Of a DNA stretch of 64,000 nt, positions 39,174-50,198 are shown one piece after another. The DNA is from Mixophyes australis (taxonomy: Eukaryota > Chordata > Amphibia > Anura > Limnodynastidae), in NCBI GenBank assembly GCA_036250195.1, contig JAVHZZ010000009.1, positions 95,713,771 through 95,777,770 on the forward strand. Reading direction: 5' to 3'. Position 1 is the stretch's first letter, and every line of letters starts with the position of its first letter. The notes under the pieces are model-generated. The model saw only the letters and a list, made by a program, of their open reading frames with translations. It made no database searches and was not told the DNA's origin. Made by a program: the position numbers and the translations under genes.

Positions 39174-39430
39174 CATACTTGCCCACATTCCGGGAGACTC
39201 CCGAATTACGGGTCTCCCAGACTCCCAGGAGAGCAGGCTAGTCTCCTGCATCCTGCAATTTAGCAGCCAGAATGACGCATTTTGCTGTGAATCGCAACAT
39301 TTTGGTCCTGCCACCAGCGTCAAAATATTGAATTTGTCACGGGGTGGGGCTAAAATGACCCGATTGACTGCACCCCGCCCCCCTTCCTCCCACCACGCCC
39401 CCTATCCGGCATCCCCATTTTACATGTAGC
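39174..39430. mobile_element. CATACTTGCC-family element, diverged
   Basis: Starts CATACTTGCCCACATTCCGG and contains the family's GGGAGACTCCCGAATTACGG and GGGGTGGGGCTAAAATGACC blocks. The right end is degraded (ACATGTAG) and the 8-bp flank is uncertain. Confidence 0.7.
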
Positions 39431-40609
39431 CACACCTTTATCCCCAAAACATTCCCAGGACTATCCTCAACCGCAAAAACTATTTTTTTTTATTTTATTT
39501 TTTTAAAAAAAAAACAGTAAACAAAGAACAGTTTTTCCCTTTGTGAGGTGTCCTGGGGAGGATTCAGTACACCAATGAATTAAAGCTGCACAACTTGAAT
39601 GTAGAATATGACATACTTCATTTCTTTTTGTGATTGTAAATACTGGGAAAGTCACAAACAACTGGCCAAGAAGCCTTTAGCATCCTGGTGTTGCACAATG
39701 TTTCGCGTAGCTGTAACAATATTGGATCTGGGAGAAGGAAAAGGACAGAACAATAACAACAGCTGCAATCCAATTAGATGTGACTCCCTCTCAGTGTCCT
39801 GAGCAGTCAGTCTAAATCAGCTTGGTGCCTTTCTTCCTTCAGCCGTCTGGTGTCTGCCCCGGACTCAGGAAAGGAGCCGTCTACCCAGTTCATCCTTGCA
39901 GCCAGAGGCCCTTCCCAGCCACTGCTTCCAAGGGAAGGAGGACTTGGCTGTAGCTACAGATCAAAGCACCAGAGCCTGAACAAGAACAGCACTTGGAATA
40001 ATTTCTTTAATCTTCATCTCTTCTATCATTTGACTATAAAATGGTTAAATGTTTGCTGTAAATGTGATTCATTTTTGAAGTGTGTATTTAAATCAGTTTT
40101 AAGTAACCAATACATGCTTTATTAGGCTTACACTGACTACAAGAGCATAAATGAGTTTTATGATTATAGGGTCAATATACTGAAATACTTTCGTAATGCA
40201 CTTGGGGTTATTTGCTAACATACATTCAAACTTACATTGTGCTGTAACTCATAAAAGCCAATCAGCAAATAGAGTTGGTTGTTCTGCTGCAAGTAAACTT
40301 GGGGCTATTTAATGCTTTCATGCTAGAATTATCATTTTTAGGAGAACTGTACATTTTTCATAATAATTTAAATATAGCACAGATCGCGGGGATCATGAGT
40401 CAGTACTACTTGTATTTGATATTTTAGGGTACCTTTTCGTTTCAGCAAGATAAAAAGGACACATTTACATGTTATTGCTCTGTGAGCTTCACTTGTGGAA
40501 CGCACACTGACATGGTCAATGTACGATGAGGGTGGGATAAGGTTCAATCACTTAAACTATCATTAATATTAGTTACAACAATACACGTCCTGCTATCATT
40601 AACAGTTAA
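39431..40609. other. Intronic, no gene seen
   Basis: A 91-codon plus-strand opening at 39850-40125 has no recognised similarity and no splice support. Confidence 0.5.
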
Positions 40610-40710
40610 TTATTATTAACAGTTATTTATATAGCGCCTACAAATTAAACAAAGTTTTACAGAAAATATTTAACCATACAGATCAGTCCCTGCCCCAATG
40701 GAGCTTACAA

Positions 40711-41339
40711 CATACTTGCAAACTCTTCCTGAATGTCAGGGAGACTCCCTGAAATAGGGGTGATCTCCTCACTCCCTGAAGAGTCTGGCATTCTCCCTGA
40801 TGTTGAGCCAGTACAAGATGTGGTTGGCTTCGCCATCTGTGCCATGATGACACAGTTCAGAAATTGTGTCCTATGTCCATGTATTGATGCCTATGGAGGT
40901 GGCCATTTTCATGGAGACCAAGATTTAATCAAAGACTGACAGGTAAGACAACATGACTTCAGTAATGGAGACAGAAATGTAAAAGACACTTCAGTCTCTA
41001 GAGATTCATTAGCTGCTTTTTTGTTAACGCATAGCTGCCTACTCTACCAAAATGTCTGGGAGATTCCTGCATTTTTGGGAGACCTCCCAGGCTCCCAGGA
41101 GAGCAGGGCAACCTCCCGGTTCTCATCCACGCAATAGATAAGTGTTTGTGTGTGGGGGGGGGGGATTTAATGACGCAAATATCGTGTCATCTTAGGCCCG
41201 CCCCTTGATGTAATTGGCCAAATTGTGACAATTGTTCAGGGGGCGGGGGCGAAATGATGCGATTCATCAAGCCCCACCCCCGCACACCCACCTTCCCCGG
41301 GATCTCCCTGAAGCCAATGAGGAAAAGTTGGCAAGTATG
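40711..41339. mobile_element. Composite CATACTTGCC-family element, TSD GCTTACAA
   Basis: Ends CATACTTGC and GCAAGTATG. Exact 8-bp flanks GCTTACAA at 40703-40710 and 41340-41347, a duplicated piece of the host SINE. The right ~310 bp (from GCATAGCTGCC, about 41033) look like a whole short family member. The left ~320 bp add another family end plus about 200 bp of unrelated sequence. The same composite occurs inverted at 48537-49158. The ~68-codon opening inside has no known similarity. Confidence 0.88.
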
Positions 41340-41384
41340 GCTTACAATATATATTTCCCACAAAATGAATAGACATACATTAGG

Positions 41385-41531
41385 CAGGCTTGGGTAACCT
41401 TTGGCATGCCAGGTGTTGTGAAACTACAAGTCCCAGCATACCCTTCCAACAATAAGCTGCTATATATTGGCAAAGCATGCTGGGGCTTGTAGTTTCACAA
41501 CACCTGGAGTGCCACAGGTTAGCCAAGCCTG
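41385..41531. repeat. Palindromic hAT-like MITE, 147 bp
   Basis: CAGGCTTGG at the left and CCAAGCCTG at the right, with inner arms GGTGTTGTGAAACTACAAG and CTTGTAGTTTCACAACACC exactly complementary. Flanks CATTAGG and CACTAGG are similar, consistent with a worn duplication. Inserted in the SINE 40610-41716. Confidence 0.75.
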
Positions 41532-41716
41532 CACTAGGGTTAATTTAGTCGGAAGCCAAGTAAGCTACCAATATGTCTTTAGAGTGTGAGAGGAAACCCA
41601 CACAAACATTCGGAGAACATACAAACTCCACGCAGATAGGGCCCTGGTTGCGATCAAACTCATTACTTCAGTGCTGTGAGGCAGCAATGCGAACATCGGC
41701 GCCACCGCGCTGCCCC

Positions 41717-43060
41717 CGATAATAAGCGAATGGACATGTACACAGCATTCATTTTGCATCAATTTCAACTACTTAACAGAAATTAATCACTAACAAAGCT
41801 CAGAAATGAAACTGTCGCGAACCTGTGCAATTAACGAAGGGCTCATGCACAAGGGCACTGAAAAACAACATATGGTAAAAGAATAGACAAAACCCTATAC
41901 TGTGTTTGAAGCATGTTCTCAAAGCCTCCCTGCAGTACAATGCACTAGGTCCTCAATGTGCACTCTTGCATAACTCATTATATTGTACTTTGAGGTAATG
42001 CTGAACTGATGCAAAGTGAAGGCTTTTTAGTAAGTGTGTGCACAGGTCCATCCACTTACATTTATCAGGCTTTAAGAACAACCGTTTAGTTCATAATATG
42101 AACAATTGTGTGTATGAGCCCTAATAATTGTCTAAGCGCAATTAATACTAATTAAAACAAACATTCATGAATCTACTATTCCCAGGTTATATGCACCCCT
42201 CAGAATTAACAAAATAGTTTAAAAAAATGGACACAATGGAAATTTGCTAAAGTGGCAACAATAATTTATATTGCACTGGCTGTCACATATTTCATAGCTC
42301 CCCAGCTGAAATAGCTGCCTACTTTCAGTGAGCCACTGTAACCATGCCAGTAAATTAGTGAATATACGACAATATACGACAGTGTTTGATAACATTGTAA
42401 TATGTGTGCTCTTTCTTTATCTTAAGTACTGGGAAATGTTTCAAGGCATATTATGAATACTAATTCAACAGTGGACACAATTCAAAGGCATTAATTCATT
42501 GCAGTAATAATTGAGGTGTCAAAATGTTTTGTTGTGCTTTCTAGGAGTTCCTGTGCAGAAATAAATTATTACACCTCTTTTGATCCAACCACAGGGCCAC
42601 ATACAGAATAAAGCTGCTAGCTACAAAGCTGACAATCTTATTTTCTCTGTTTGGCAGTATAATTATATTTCCATTTCAAATGCCTCCTTGATAAGGACTT
42701 GAGTTTTGAGACGCTAAAGTGAATTAAAAAAAAAAGCGCGGATGCTGCGTAGGTGCTCAAGTGAAGTCCGTTGTCGTGCAAAGTAGGGATCGCCGATCCT
42801 TTGTGAAGCATACAAAGCACATTATCGCTAGTGGTAGTTAAAGGTAACCCCCCCACAAACACACTGTATTGCAATTGCCCCACTGGCAATTCCAGACATA
42901 GAAATGCATAGGGAATTCTTTCTGACAAGTGTTTAGGTCCAGGGAAAAAGTAGGAACATAAAAACATAGAAGAGTTTAACAGCAGATAAAAACCCCCACT
43001 ACATGTTCTATTCCTCCTGAAGCTTGTTGCTAGCCAGTATGCATACTGCGCAACAGTCCA
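41717..43060. other. Intronic, no gene seen
   Basis: AT-rich. No supported feature. Confidence 0.5.
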
Positions 43061-43221
43061 GGGGTAAATTTATCAGGCTGCGGGTTTGAAAAAGTGGAGA
43101 TGTTGCCTATAGCAACCAATCAGATTCTAGCAGTCATTTTGTACAATGTACTAAATAAATGATAACTGCTATAGGCAACATCTCCACTTTTTAAAACCCG
43201 CAGCTTGATAAATTTACCTCC
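43061..43221. repeat. ~170-bp palindromic MITE (copy 3 of 5)
   Basis: Ends GGGGTAAATTTATCAGGCTG and its near complement. The second arm has lost one CCAAT-type block. TCCAG occurs on both sides (43057-43061 and 43219-43223), possibly a duplication overlapping the end. Confidence 0.8.
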
Positions 43222-44772
43222 AGATCTTGCTGGATAGTCTCGTTTTCTGAAGAGAAAAAAGGGTGTGACCTACCTCCAAGAATGTGTAGTCTTGCAATAA
43301 ATAAGTGTGGTGTGGGTGAATCAGGCGTGGTCTAGACGGATCTGTGGCATAACCTAAATTGCCGGTTCAGAATGTTGGGAGATATTTATGTGCTTCATTG
43401 TTTAACATGCATATTAACTTTCAGTATTTCATTGTAATGTTTGCAGATTGACACAATATTATTTTTGCAGACATTTTTTGGATATTCTTAGTTTTATCAT
43501 TAATCTTCTCAAGGTGAGGTCTCCAAAACAGTAATACAATTTTATAGAATTAGGCCTAGCTTAAGTGCTGAACAGTTGAATTACTACCTCCCTCCTATCT
43601 CAAACCCCTCTACCTATGCCTACCTTGCCATACTTTTTACTTGCTCTAATGTTAACTAAAATAATTTGGGCATATTGCTGTTTATGAGTTTCTAAGAATA
43701 TATCAAAAGCCTAATTGTAGAGAAAAAGCTAAATTAGCAAACTATATGAATGCAACATTCCTCATCACAAATATGTTTTTTTTACAATGTTTCCATAGCT
43801 TTCATAGCAATAATTAAATATAAAAACATTTGTCATTTGCATGAGCCAGAATATCATGATATACATGTACAACATTTTTCTTTAACAAAAATCCAGTCTT
43901 GCTTTGCATGTTGTCATTCCAAGTGTCATTTTTAAATTGTCCAGGTCTATTTTTCATGCAGACATAAAGTAGGTTGCTGATATGAACCATTTGGCCAAGT
44001 TGACCAGTCTGTTTCCTGCCTGGCATAACGCCCAGTATATGTTGCCCTTTAATCTTCCTTTATCCTCCCTGACTGCAGTAACCTGCAACATTGCAACACA
44101 TCTACCATCCCATGTATCCAGCACCGTTTGTACACAATTCCTCAGAGAAACGGCTGCACCTTCATTCCGTGGAATAAAATGTCCACCTTTAGGTGGACCA
44201 AGTATGCTCCTGTAAATCATTGCTGAATAAGGATCTGTCACACTTCTAGTGGGCTAAAGAGCTATCTTCACAAAGTAGAATAATGTCTCCTGCTTTGTTC
44301 TCTTCACTGACTTGTGACTAAGAAGACTGAATTTAAAGTGTGTCTGTCACATTCTAAACAGTGGATGAAGCCATCTTGCAAATATACTAATGACAACAGA
44401 TACGGACCAAATGGTCCACCTAGTCTGTCCAGTAATTAGCAATGGTTTGGTCTCAGGTCAGACCCATATTTATCCGAAGCACATTTACATTTCTTTTGCT
44501 TTTGTATTCCCACTACAAAGTTTGGGCCAACAATGTGCTATTTCAGTAAAATAATATTTTCTAACATTACTCCTGATGCTTCCTACACCAGTTTTAGACA
44601 GGGTTCTCTTTTTCTACTTTCATTCAGTGAGCCATTGTAGTGATGCAAGTAGTTTACTGTGTATAATGCAGAAAATTATCAAGTCAACTTGATACCTTTG
44701 TAGTCAGTAACTTGTCAAAATGTAAAAGAGAAATTTGTCAACAGGACTGACCACATCAGGAGACCTATCCTA
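43222..44772. other. Intronic, no gene seen
   Basis: Overlapping 70-95 codon frames on both strands near 43814-44241 look open, but none has splice support or similarity. Confidence 0.5.
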
Positions 44773-45104
44773 GGTCCTGATTCATTAAGGATCTTCACTT
44801 AAGAAACTTCTTATTTCAGTCTCCTGGACAAAACCATGTTACAATGCAAGGGGTGCAAATTAGTTTTCTGTTTTGCACATAAGTTAAATACTGACTGTTT
44901 TTTCATGTAGCACACAAATATCAACTTTAAATTTCAGTGTACAAATAAGCTATCAAGTATTTGTGTGCTACATGAAAAAACAGTTAGTATTTAACTTCTG
45001 TGCAAAACAAAATCTAATTTGCCCCCCTTGCATTGTAACATGGATTTGTCCAGGAGACTGAAATAAGAAGTTTGTCAAGTTAAGATCCTTAATGAATCAG
45101 GCCC
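44773..45104. repeat. ~333-bp palindromic MITE (copy 4), TSD CTA
   Basis: Same palindrome as 16708-17040. Flanked by CTA at 44770-44772 and 45105-45107. The first end carries one substitution (GGTCC for GGGCC). Confidence 0.9.
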
Positions 45105-45899
45105 CTAGTTTGGATATCACAACATAACTGAAGGACAGGGGAGGTCAAAGCAGCACATGACATTAGGTGCATCCTCTGTCCAGCCGCTGATGTGTGAGAA
45201 TGGGAGGTACCACCTGGCACTGGAATGGCAAAATAAGAGTATTGGACCCCTCCTTTTCCTCTGGTGTTTGTCTTATCTAACAAAGGAGAACAGTTAGCCT
45301 TTAACATCATGCTGTCTCTACTGTTGGATGCTTTCAAAATGATGATTAAAAAGAATATAAATCTATAAGCAGCTTTTTTAAGCACTACTTTACAATAAAT
45401 CTGCTACTCTTATATTTTAGAAAATGGGTTCCTGATAACTGGAACAGTGATTCTTCCTTTATGCTGTACATAATAAATGTTGCTTATGCAAAAGACTCTC
45501 TGTAAACTCTGTTGTATAATCATGCAAATAGAACAGAGTAGGCATCCTCTTCAGCATTTTATTCAACTATGAATAAATAACCTGCAGCTGTAAAGCCACA
45601 GGTTATTTATTCGTGTCCAGTCCGTAGACAAAGAAGTCCACAGTTTTGGAACACAAAGTGGCCAAGCACACAATCCTCTTTAGTGGTTCTGTGCATCTCA
45701 ATTTGCACACGTGCTCCTAGTTTTCTGCCAGAGCACATGAAGGTATTTGTAGAGAAGCAGAAGATTGCAGCAAACAATGGGAGTAGTTGGGTGGAGTAGG
45801 TTCACTGGAGCACCAAGTTTTGGGGAGCAGTGCACAACAAGATTTTATCTCTGATGAAAAGTAGGCGCAGGAAATGGTTAGAGGTATTTTCCTAGATAC
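45105..45899. other. Intronic, one small hairpin, no gene
   Basis: Only the 14-bp inverted repeat at 45571-45612 is supported. Confidence 0.5.
45571..45612. repeat. Perfect 14-bp inverted repeat
   Basis: GAATAAATAACCTG (45571-45584) and its exact complement (45599-45612), 14-nt loop. Not part of a recognised family. Confidence 0.75.
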
Positions 45900-46218
45900 C
45901 TAGCACGGTGGCTAAGTGCTTAGCACTTCTGCCTCACACCACTGGGGTCATGAGTTCAATTCCCGACCATGGCCTTATCTGTGTGGAGTTTGTATGTGGG
46001 TTTCCTCCGGGTGCTCCGGTTTCTCCCACACTCCAAAAACATACAAGTAGGTTAATTGGCTGCTATCAAAATTGACCCTAGTCTGTGTGTGTGTGTGTGT
46101 GTTAGGGAATTTAGACTGTAAGCTCCTATGGGGCATTGACTGATGTGAATGAGTTCTCTGTACAGCGCTGCGGAATTAGTGGCGCTATATAAATAAATGG
46201 TGATGATGATGATAATGA
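45900..46218 (+). mobile_element. V-SINE-like element on the plus strand, TSD TAGATAC
   Basis: Reads forward: head, centre, CA-type spacer (here GT), GCGCT tail and ATG repeats. Exact flanks TAGATAC at 45893-45899 and 46219-46225. About 17-20 nt are missing from the centre after TTTGTATG. The only near-full plus-strand copy in the window, and well suited for reading the promoter boxes. Confidence 0.92.
45909..45963 (+). promoter_or_regulatory. RNA polymerase III A and B boxes of the SINE
   Basis: A-box-like TGGCTAAGTGC (45909-45919) and B-box-like AGTTCAATTCC (45953-45963), about 33 nt apart as in tRNA genes. The B box has A where the consensus GGTTCGANTCC has G. Shows tRNA ancestry of the head. 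Confidence 0.7.
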
Positions 46219-46864
46219 TAGATACGCATGATCTAAAGGTTTGAATTGCCGCTCAGTCTTGTAGTTTTTGTTGGTCAGTGTGTATTACAGTCATATGCCT
46301 GTCGTTACTAGCACGTGAGGGATTTTGTGCAGGTGTGACTATGCTCCAATTGACTTCCAGCTACATAACAAGCAAGGAATGATATTATAAAGGTTCCTTA
46401 AGGACAAATTTATGGAAACAACTGACAACTATTAACACCGGGAGACTATTTTGCGTTCAGCCTCTAGTGGGTAATTACTCTGCTCCCTTTCAGCTGGAGT
46501 CTTTCTGGCTGTGCTTCATAATTGCCCCATTTTAACTATACAGACTGTTTTTATTGTATGAGTGGCTAATATATATACACCGACATCCTACTTCAGAGGT
46601 TTTTATATACTTGCATGCATTGGTATTCAGTTTTATAATGCTGTGTTTGTTTTATCAGTGCCAATTATTTATTGCATTTGTATGTTTATTCTTAGGTTTT
46701 AAAATAATAAATTGAGTCATTTAAATGTAATAATAAATATTAACTATTATTAATTTAATTATTATTTAAAATAATAAATATACCTTTTTCTGCACATGCT
46801 ATCTGTGCTTCCTTTTTTCTGCTTTAGTTGCTATTTAGAACACTTTAGAAAGGAAAATTGCAGG

Positions 46865-46992
46865 CAGAGCCGTAACTTAGAATTCTAGCGCCCTGGGCGC
46901 TAGAATTAACCTAAAATATTCCTAAATTGCGCCCCCTTCAGCGTTGCACCCTGGGCTGTCGCCCCTGTTGCACAGCCCTAGTTACGGCCCTG
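46865..46992. mobile_element. 128-bp hAT-like MITE, TSD ATTGCAGG
   Basis: Ends CAGAGCCGTAACTTAG and CTAGTTACGGCCCTG. Exact 8-bp flanks ATTGCAGG at 46857-46864 and 46993-47000. Internal GGGCGCTAGAATT palindrome. A related, more diverged element is at 55710-55875. Confidence 0.92.
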
Positions 46993-47232
46993 ATTGCAGG
47001 AAAGAGATTGATATAGTGGACAGCTCATATATTAAACCCTTAAATCTCTAACGGGTTTGCAATGCAGAGCCCCAAATCACTGATGCAAATACAATGCAGA
47101 AATCAGACTGCTTGATAGAATGCAAAGCGAAGATCCCCATCGTTTCAACATATTACCTGCTCCTCTGTAGTTTCTTTCTGCTCCCTCTTCTGTATGGTTA
47201 ACTGCAGGGACGCTGTCATACTCATTAGACAG

Positions 47233-47757
47233 CACGGGAGAGCTGGCAAATTTTAGCCCGGGGGGCAAGACTCCACTCAGCAGCCTATGTTAAAGGAAAA
47301 CAATGCAGGCGGCCCAGTGACCCAGCCCAAGGTAGCCCACTATGGGAGCGGCCCAGGGGGCAGATGCCCCCCATCATCATCATCACCATTTATTTATATA
47401 GCGCCACTGATTCCGCAGCGCTGTACAGAGAACTCATTCACATCTGTCCCTGCCCCATTGGAGCTTACAGTCTAAATTCCCTAATATAGACACTCACACA
47501 CACAGACAGACAGGGAGACAGCTAGACACTACGGTCAATTTTGATAGCAGCCAATTAACCTACTAGTATGTTTTTGGAGTGTGGGAGGAAACCGGAGCAC
47601 CCGGAGGAAACCCACGCAAACACAGGGAGAACATACAAACTCCTCACAGATAAGGCCATGGTCGGGAATTGAACTCATGACCCCAGTGCTGTGAGACAGA
47701 AGTGCTACCACTTCGCCACCGTGCTGCCCATATGCCCCCCAGGCCAGTCTGCCCCTG
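47233..47757. mobile_element. hAT-like element, TSD TTAGACAG, with SINE nested inside
   Basis: Exact 8-bp flanks TTAGACAG at 47225-47232 and 47758-47765. Right end GGCCAGTCTGCCCCTG and left end CACGGGAGAGCTGGC are imperfect complements. Removing the SINE (47374-47731, plus one copy of its duplication) leaves an element of about 160 bp rich in GGCCCA blocks. Confidence 0.85.
47374..47731 (-). mobile_element. Full-length V-SINE-like element, TSD ATGCCCCCCA
   Basis: 10-bp exact flanks at 47364-47373 and 47732-47741. Contains head, centre, CA/GA spacer, GGCGCTATATAAATAAATGG tail and ATG repeats in minus sense. Younger than the hAT-like host element. Confidence 0.92.
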
Positions 47758-47765
47758 TTAGACAG

Positions 47766-48536
47766 ATCCCGGGACTCTAGTAAACAGCACTATCCACCAA
47801 TCAGAGTGGTTATAACAGCTTCCCGATACAGCTGCTGTTTTGTCAGCTTTCTATGGGAAGAAATGATCTTACGGTCTCAAGAAATCTTGTTAACGGAGCG
47901 TGAAAATCACCAGTAGATATGGGGTCAAAATGTGGGAGACTCCTGAAAAAATAATACAGAAATGATAAACCTGGAAACTGGTGTAGTCCAAGATTTTAGC
48001 AGGTACTCCCCTGGGTATATATATTTACAGTATTTTGTTTATTATAGAATTAATCATTAACTTTGAATCATCCCAGATTTTCCACAGGGTGAGGTATAAA
48101 ACCCAGCTTCTATCTGTCAGTAGCTCACACATTGCTTCGTGTTTACAGCTGGGCTATTTCCCCACCCACACATTGAAAGTTTCTCCAAAATCCCCACCTC
48201 TCTCATTCCCGCTTTGCACTTTACATGGTAACAGTTTTCTGTGTACTCTACTATGACTATAGAAATAGGAAGTGGTTTGTGTCTCTAAAGTGAAAAAAAT
48301 AAGCAAAAAAACTGTGAAAGTGAATAGGATTGTATTAACAAAATTGTGATAACCTCACAGATTTGAAACAGTGATGCCAAAGAAAGAAACAAACGAGGAG
48401 AGAATGTGGAGGTTGTTTTAAACAATGACAATCAGTGAAGCCTATGCACGTATATACTCCATATTGTAATCATTGGAAGGATGAACATGAGGACATGCCA
48501 AAGGTTCTTTACTCTGAAGACCCTGGAAAGTAACAT
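47766..48536. other. Intronic, no gene seen
   Basis: No supported feature. Confidence 0.5.
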
Positions 48537-49158
48537 CATATTTGCCAACTTTTCCTCAATGGCTTCAGGGAGATTCCGGGGGAGGTGGTCGTGCGGGGGC
48601 AGGGATTGACAAATCGCATCATTTTGGCCCCGCCCCCTAAACGATTGTCCCAATTTTGGCCAATTACAGCAGGGGGTGGGGGCTAACATGACACAATATT
48701 TGCGCCATTAAGCCCTGCCACTTATCTATTGCGTGGGCGAGAACCGGGAGGTTGCACTGCTCTCCCGGGAGCTGTCCCAGAAATGAGGGAGTAGGCGACT
48801 ATGCGTTAAAGAAAAGCAGCTAATGAATCTCTAGAGACTGAAGTGTCTTTTACATTTCTGTCTCCATTACTGAAGTCATCATCATCACCATTTATTTATA
48901 TAGCGCCACTGTCATATTGTCTTACCGGTCAGTCTTTGATTTAATCTTGGTCTCCATGAAAATGGAGACCTCCATATGCATCAATACATGGACATAGGAC
49001 ACAATTTCTGAACTGTGTCATCATGCAACAGATGGTGAAGCCAACCACGTCCTGTACTGGCTCAGCATCTGGGAGAATGCCAGACTTTTCAGGGAGTGAG
49101 GGAGATCACCCCTATTTCAGGGAGTCTCCCTGACATTCAGGGAGAGTTGGCAAGTATG
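48537..49158. mobile_element. Composite CATACTTGCC-family element, inverted copy, TSD AGTAACAT
   Basis: Reverse complement of the element at 40711-41339 along its whole length. Ends CATATTTGCC and GGCAAGTATG. Exact 8-bp flanks AGTAACAT at 48529-48536 and 49159-49166. Contains a 31-bp retroposed tail at 48880-48910. Confidence 0.9.
48880..48910 (-). mobile_element. 31-bp SINE/L2 tail insertion, TSD GTCAT
   Basis: Consists only of two ATG-type repeats plus the AGTGGCGCTATATAAATAAA end (minus sense). Flanked by GTCAT at 48875-48879 and 48911-48915. The inverted sister element at 40711-41339 lacks it and shows a single GTCAT, so the empty site is known. Confidence 0.85.
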
Positions 49159-49166
49159 AGTAACAT

Positions 49167-50024
49167 CATCCAATACCCACTACATAAGCACAATAATGTA
49201 AGAAAAGCTCAGTGGGTAAAGGATCTCCCGCAGATTCTTCCTCTGGCTTTAAGCAAAACTACACATCTCTGATTATGCAGTTTAAAAACGTGAAAAGCTG
49301 CTTTCTTAGTAGAAGGAGCTTAAGGAGGTTTGAAGTGCATATCTTTCAGAGAATGCTAATTGCTGAGCAAACCTTTTAGCTGGTTTGCAGCACATTTGTG
49401 GGATCTCTCAAGGTTGTTGCATCCTGAAACATGATTTTTTTTTTATCTTCTAGTGAAATCTAATTATGTTTTCTTACACACATTATGTAGTTTAGTTTAC
49501 AATATTTAACCAACTGACTCCCAGAGAGGTCTACCATGCAGCCGACTATCTTGTAATGTTTTGAGACTTGACCATTTGGTCATCCCACTTGAAAAATAAA
49601 ACAAGACTTAACATTCTGCTCTTTTCTAGCAGAACTACATTTGAATAATTGTGTACAAATAAAAGCGCAGTTACATTTTATAGAGATTATAGAATTGATT
49701 CTTTACAGTCTGTTAAACAACTGCAAAGCTCAAAAAAGAAAAAGGCTAAACTTAGCTGATGCACATATGTGAAAAGATAGGACCAAGCAGCAGTAACTTT
49801 GTGCAAGAAGTAAACCATTAATAATTTATTATGGGCAATGTAAGGTAAAAATGCAGATGTGCATTCTTTTGAGTAGCCGGGATTAGTAGCGCAAACACCT
49901 CTGCTGGCCAATAGTGTTGTTTGCACTTTCAACAGGTGCAGCACAGAGGAAAAAGTCATGTCAGCTGTTGCTTACATATGTTCGATTTGTCCCACTCAAT
50001 ATATGACCAATACCTTAAAATTAA
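49167..50024. other. Intronic, no gene seen
   Basis: A 90-codon minus-strand opening at 49687-49959 has no similarity or splice support. Confidence 0.5.
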
Positions 50025-50198
50025 GGGGTATATTTACTAAACTGTGGGTTTGAAAAAGTGGAAAGGTTGCCTATAGCAACCAATCAGATTCTAGTTATCA
50101 TTTGTTTAGTACATTGTACAAAACGACAGCTAGAATCTGATTGGTTGCTATAGGCAACATCTCCACTTTATCAAACCCGCAGTTTAGTAAATATACCC
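50025..50198. repeat. ~170-bp palindromic MITE (copy 4 of 5)
   Basis: Ends GGGGTATATTTACTAAACTG and CAGTTTAGTAAATATACCC. Arms with CAACCAATCAGATTCTAG and its complement are well preserved. Confidence 0.88.

Larger units (their letters stand above)
40610..41716 (-). mobile_element. V-SINE-like element split by two later insertions
   Basis: SINE pieces at about 40610-40710, 41340-41384 and 41532-41716 read in order as one minus-strand SINE: tail TTTATATAGCGCC, then TCAGTCCCTGCCCCAATGGA and GCTTACA, then TAGGGTTAATTTAGTCGG, then the centre, then the tRNA-like head ending near 41716. The insertions at 40711-41339 and 41385-41531 interrupt it. The SINE is therefore older than both. Confidence 0.8.

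Noticed and set aside
45909..45963. Possible functional tRNA gene
   Set aside because: A and B boxes are present, but no cloverleaf or acceptor stem can be drawn and the sequence continues into the SINE body.
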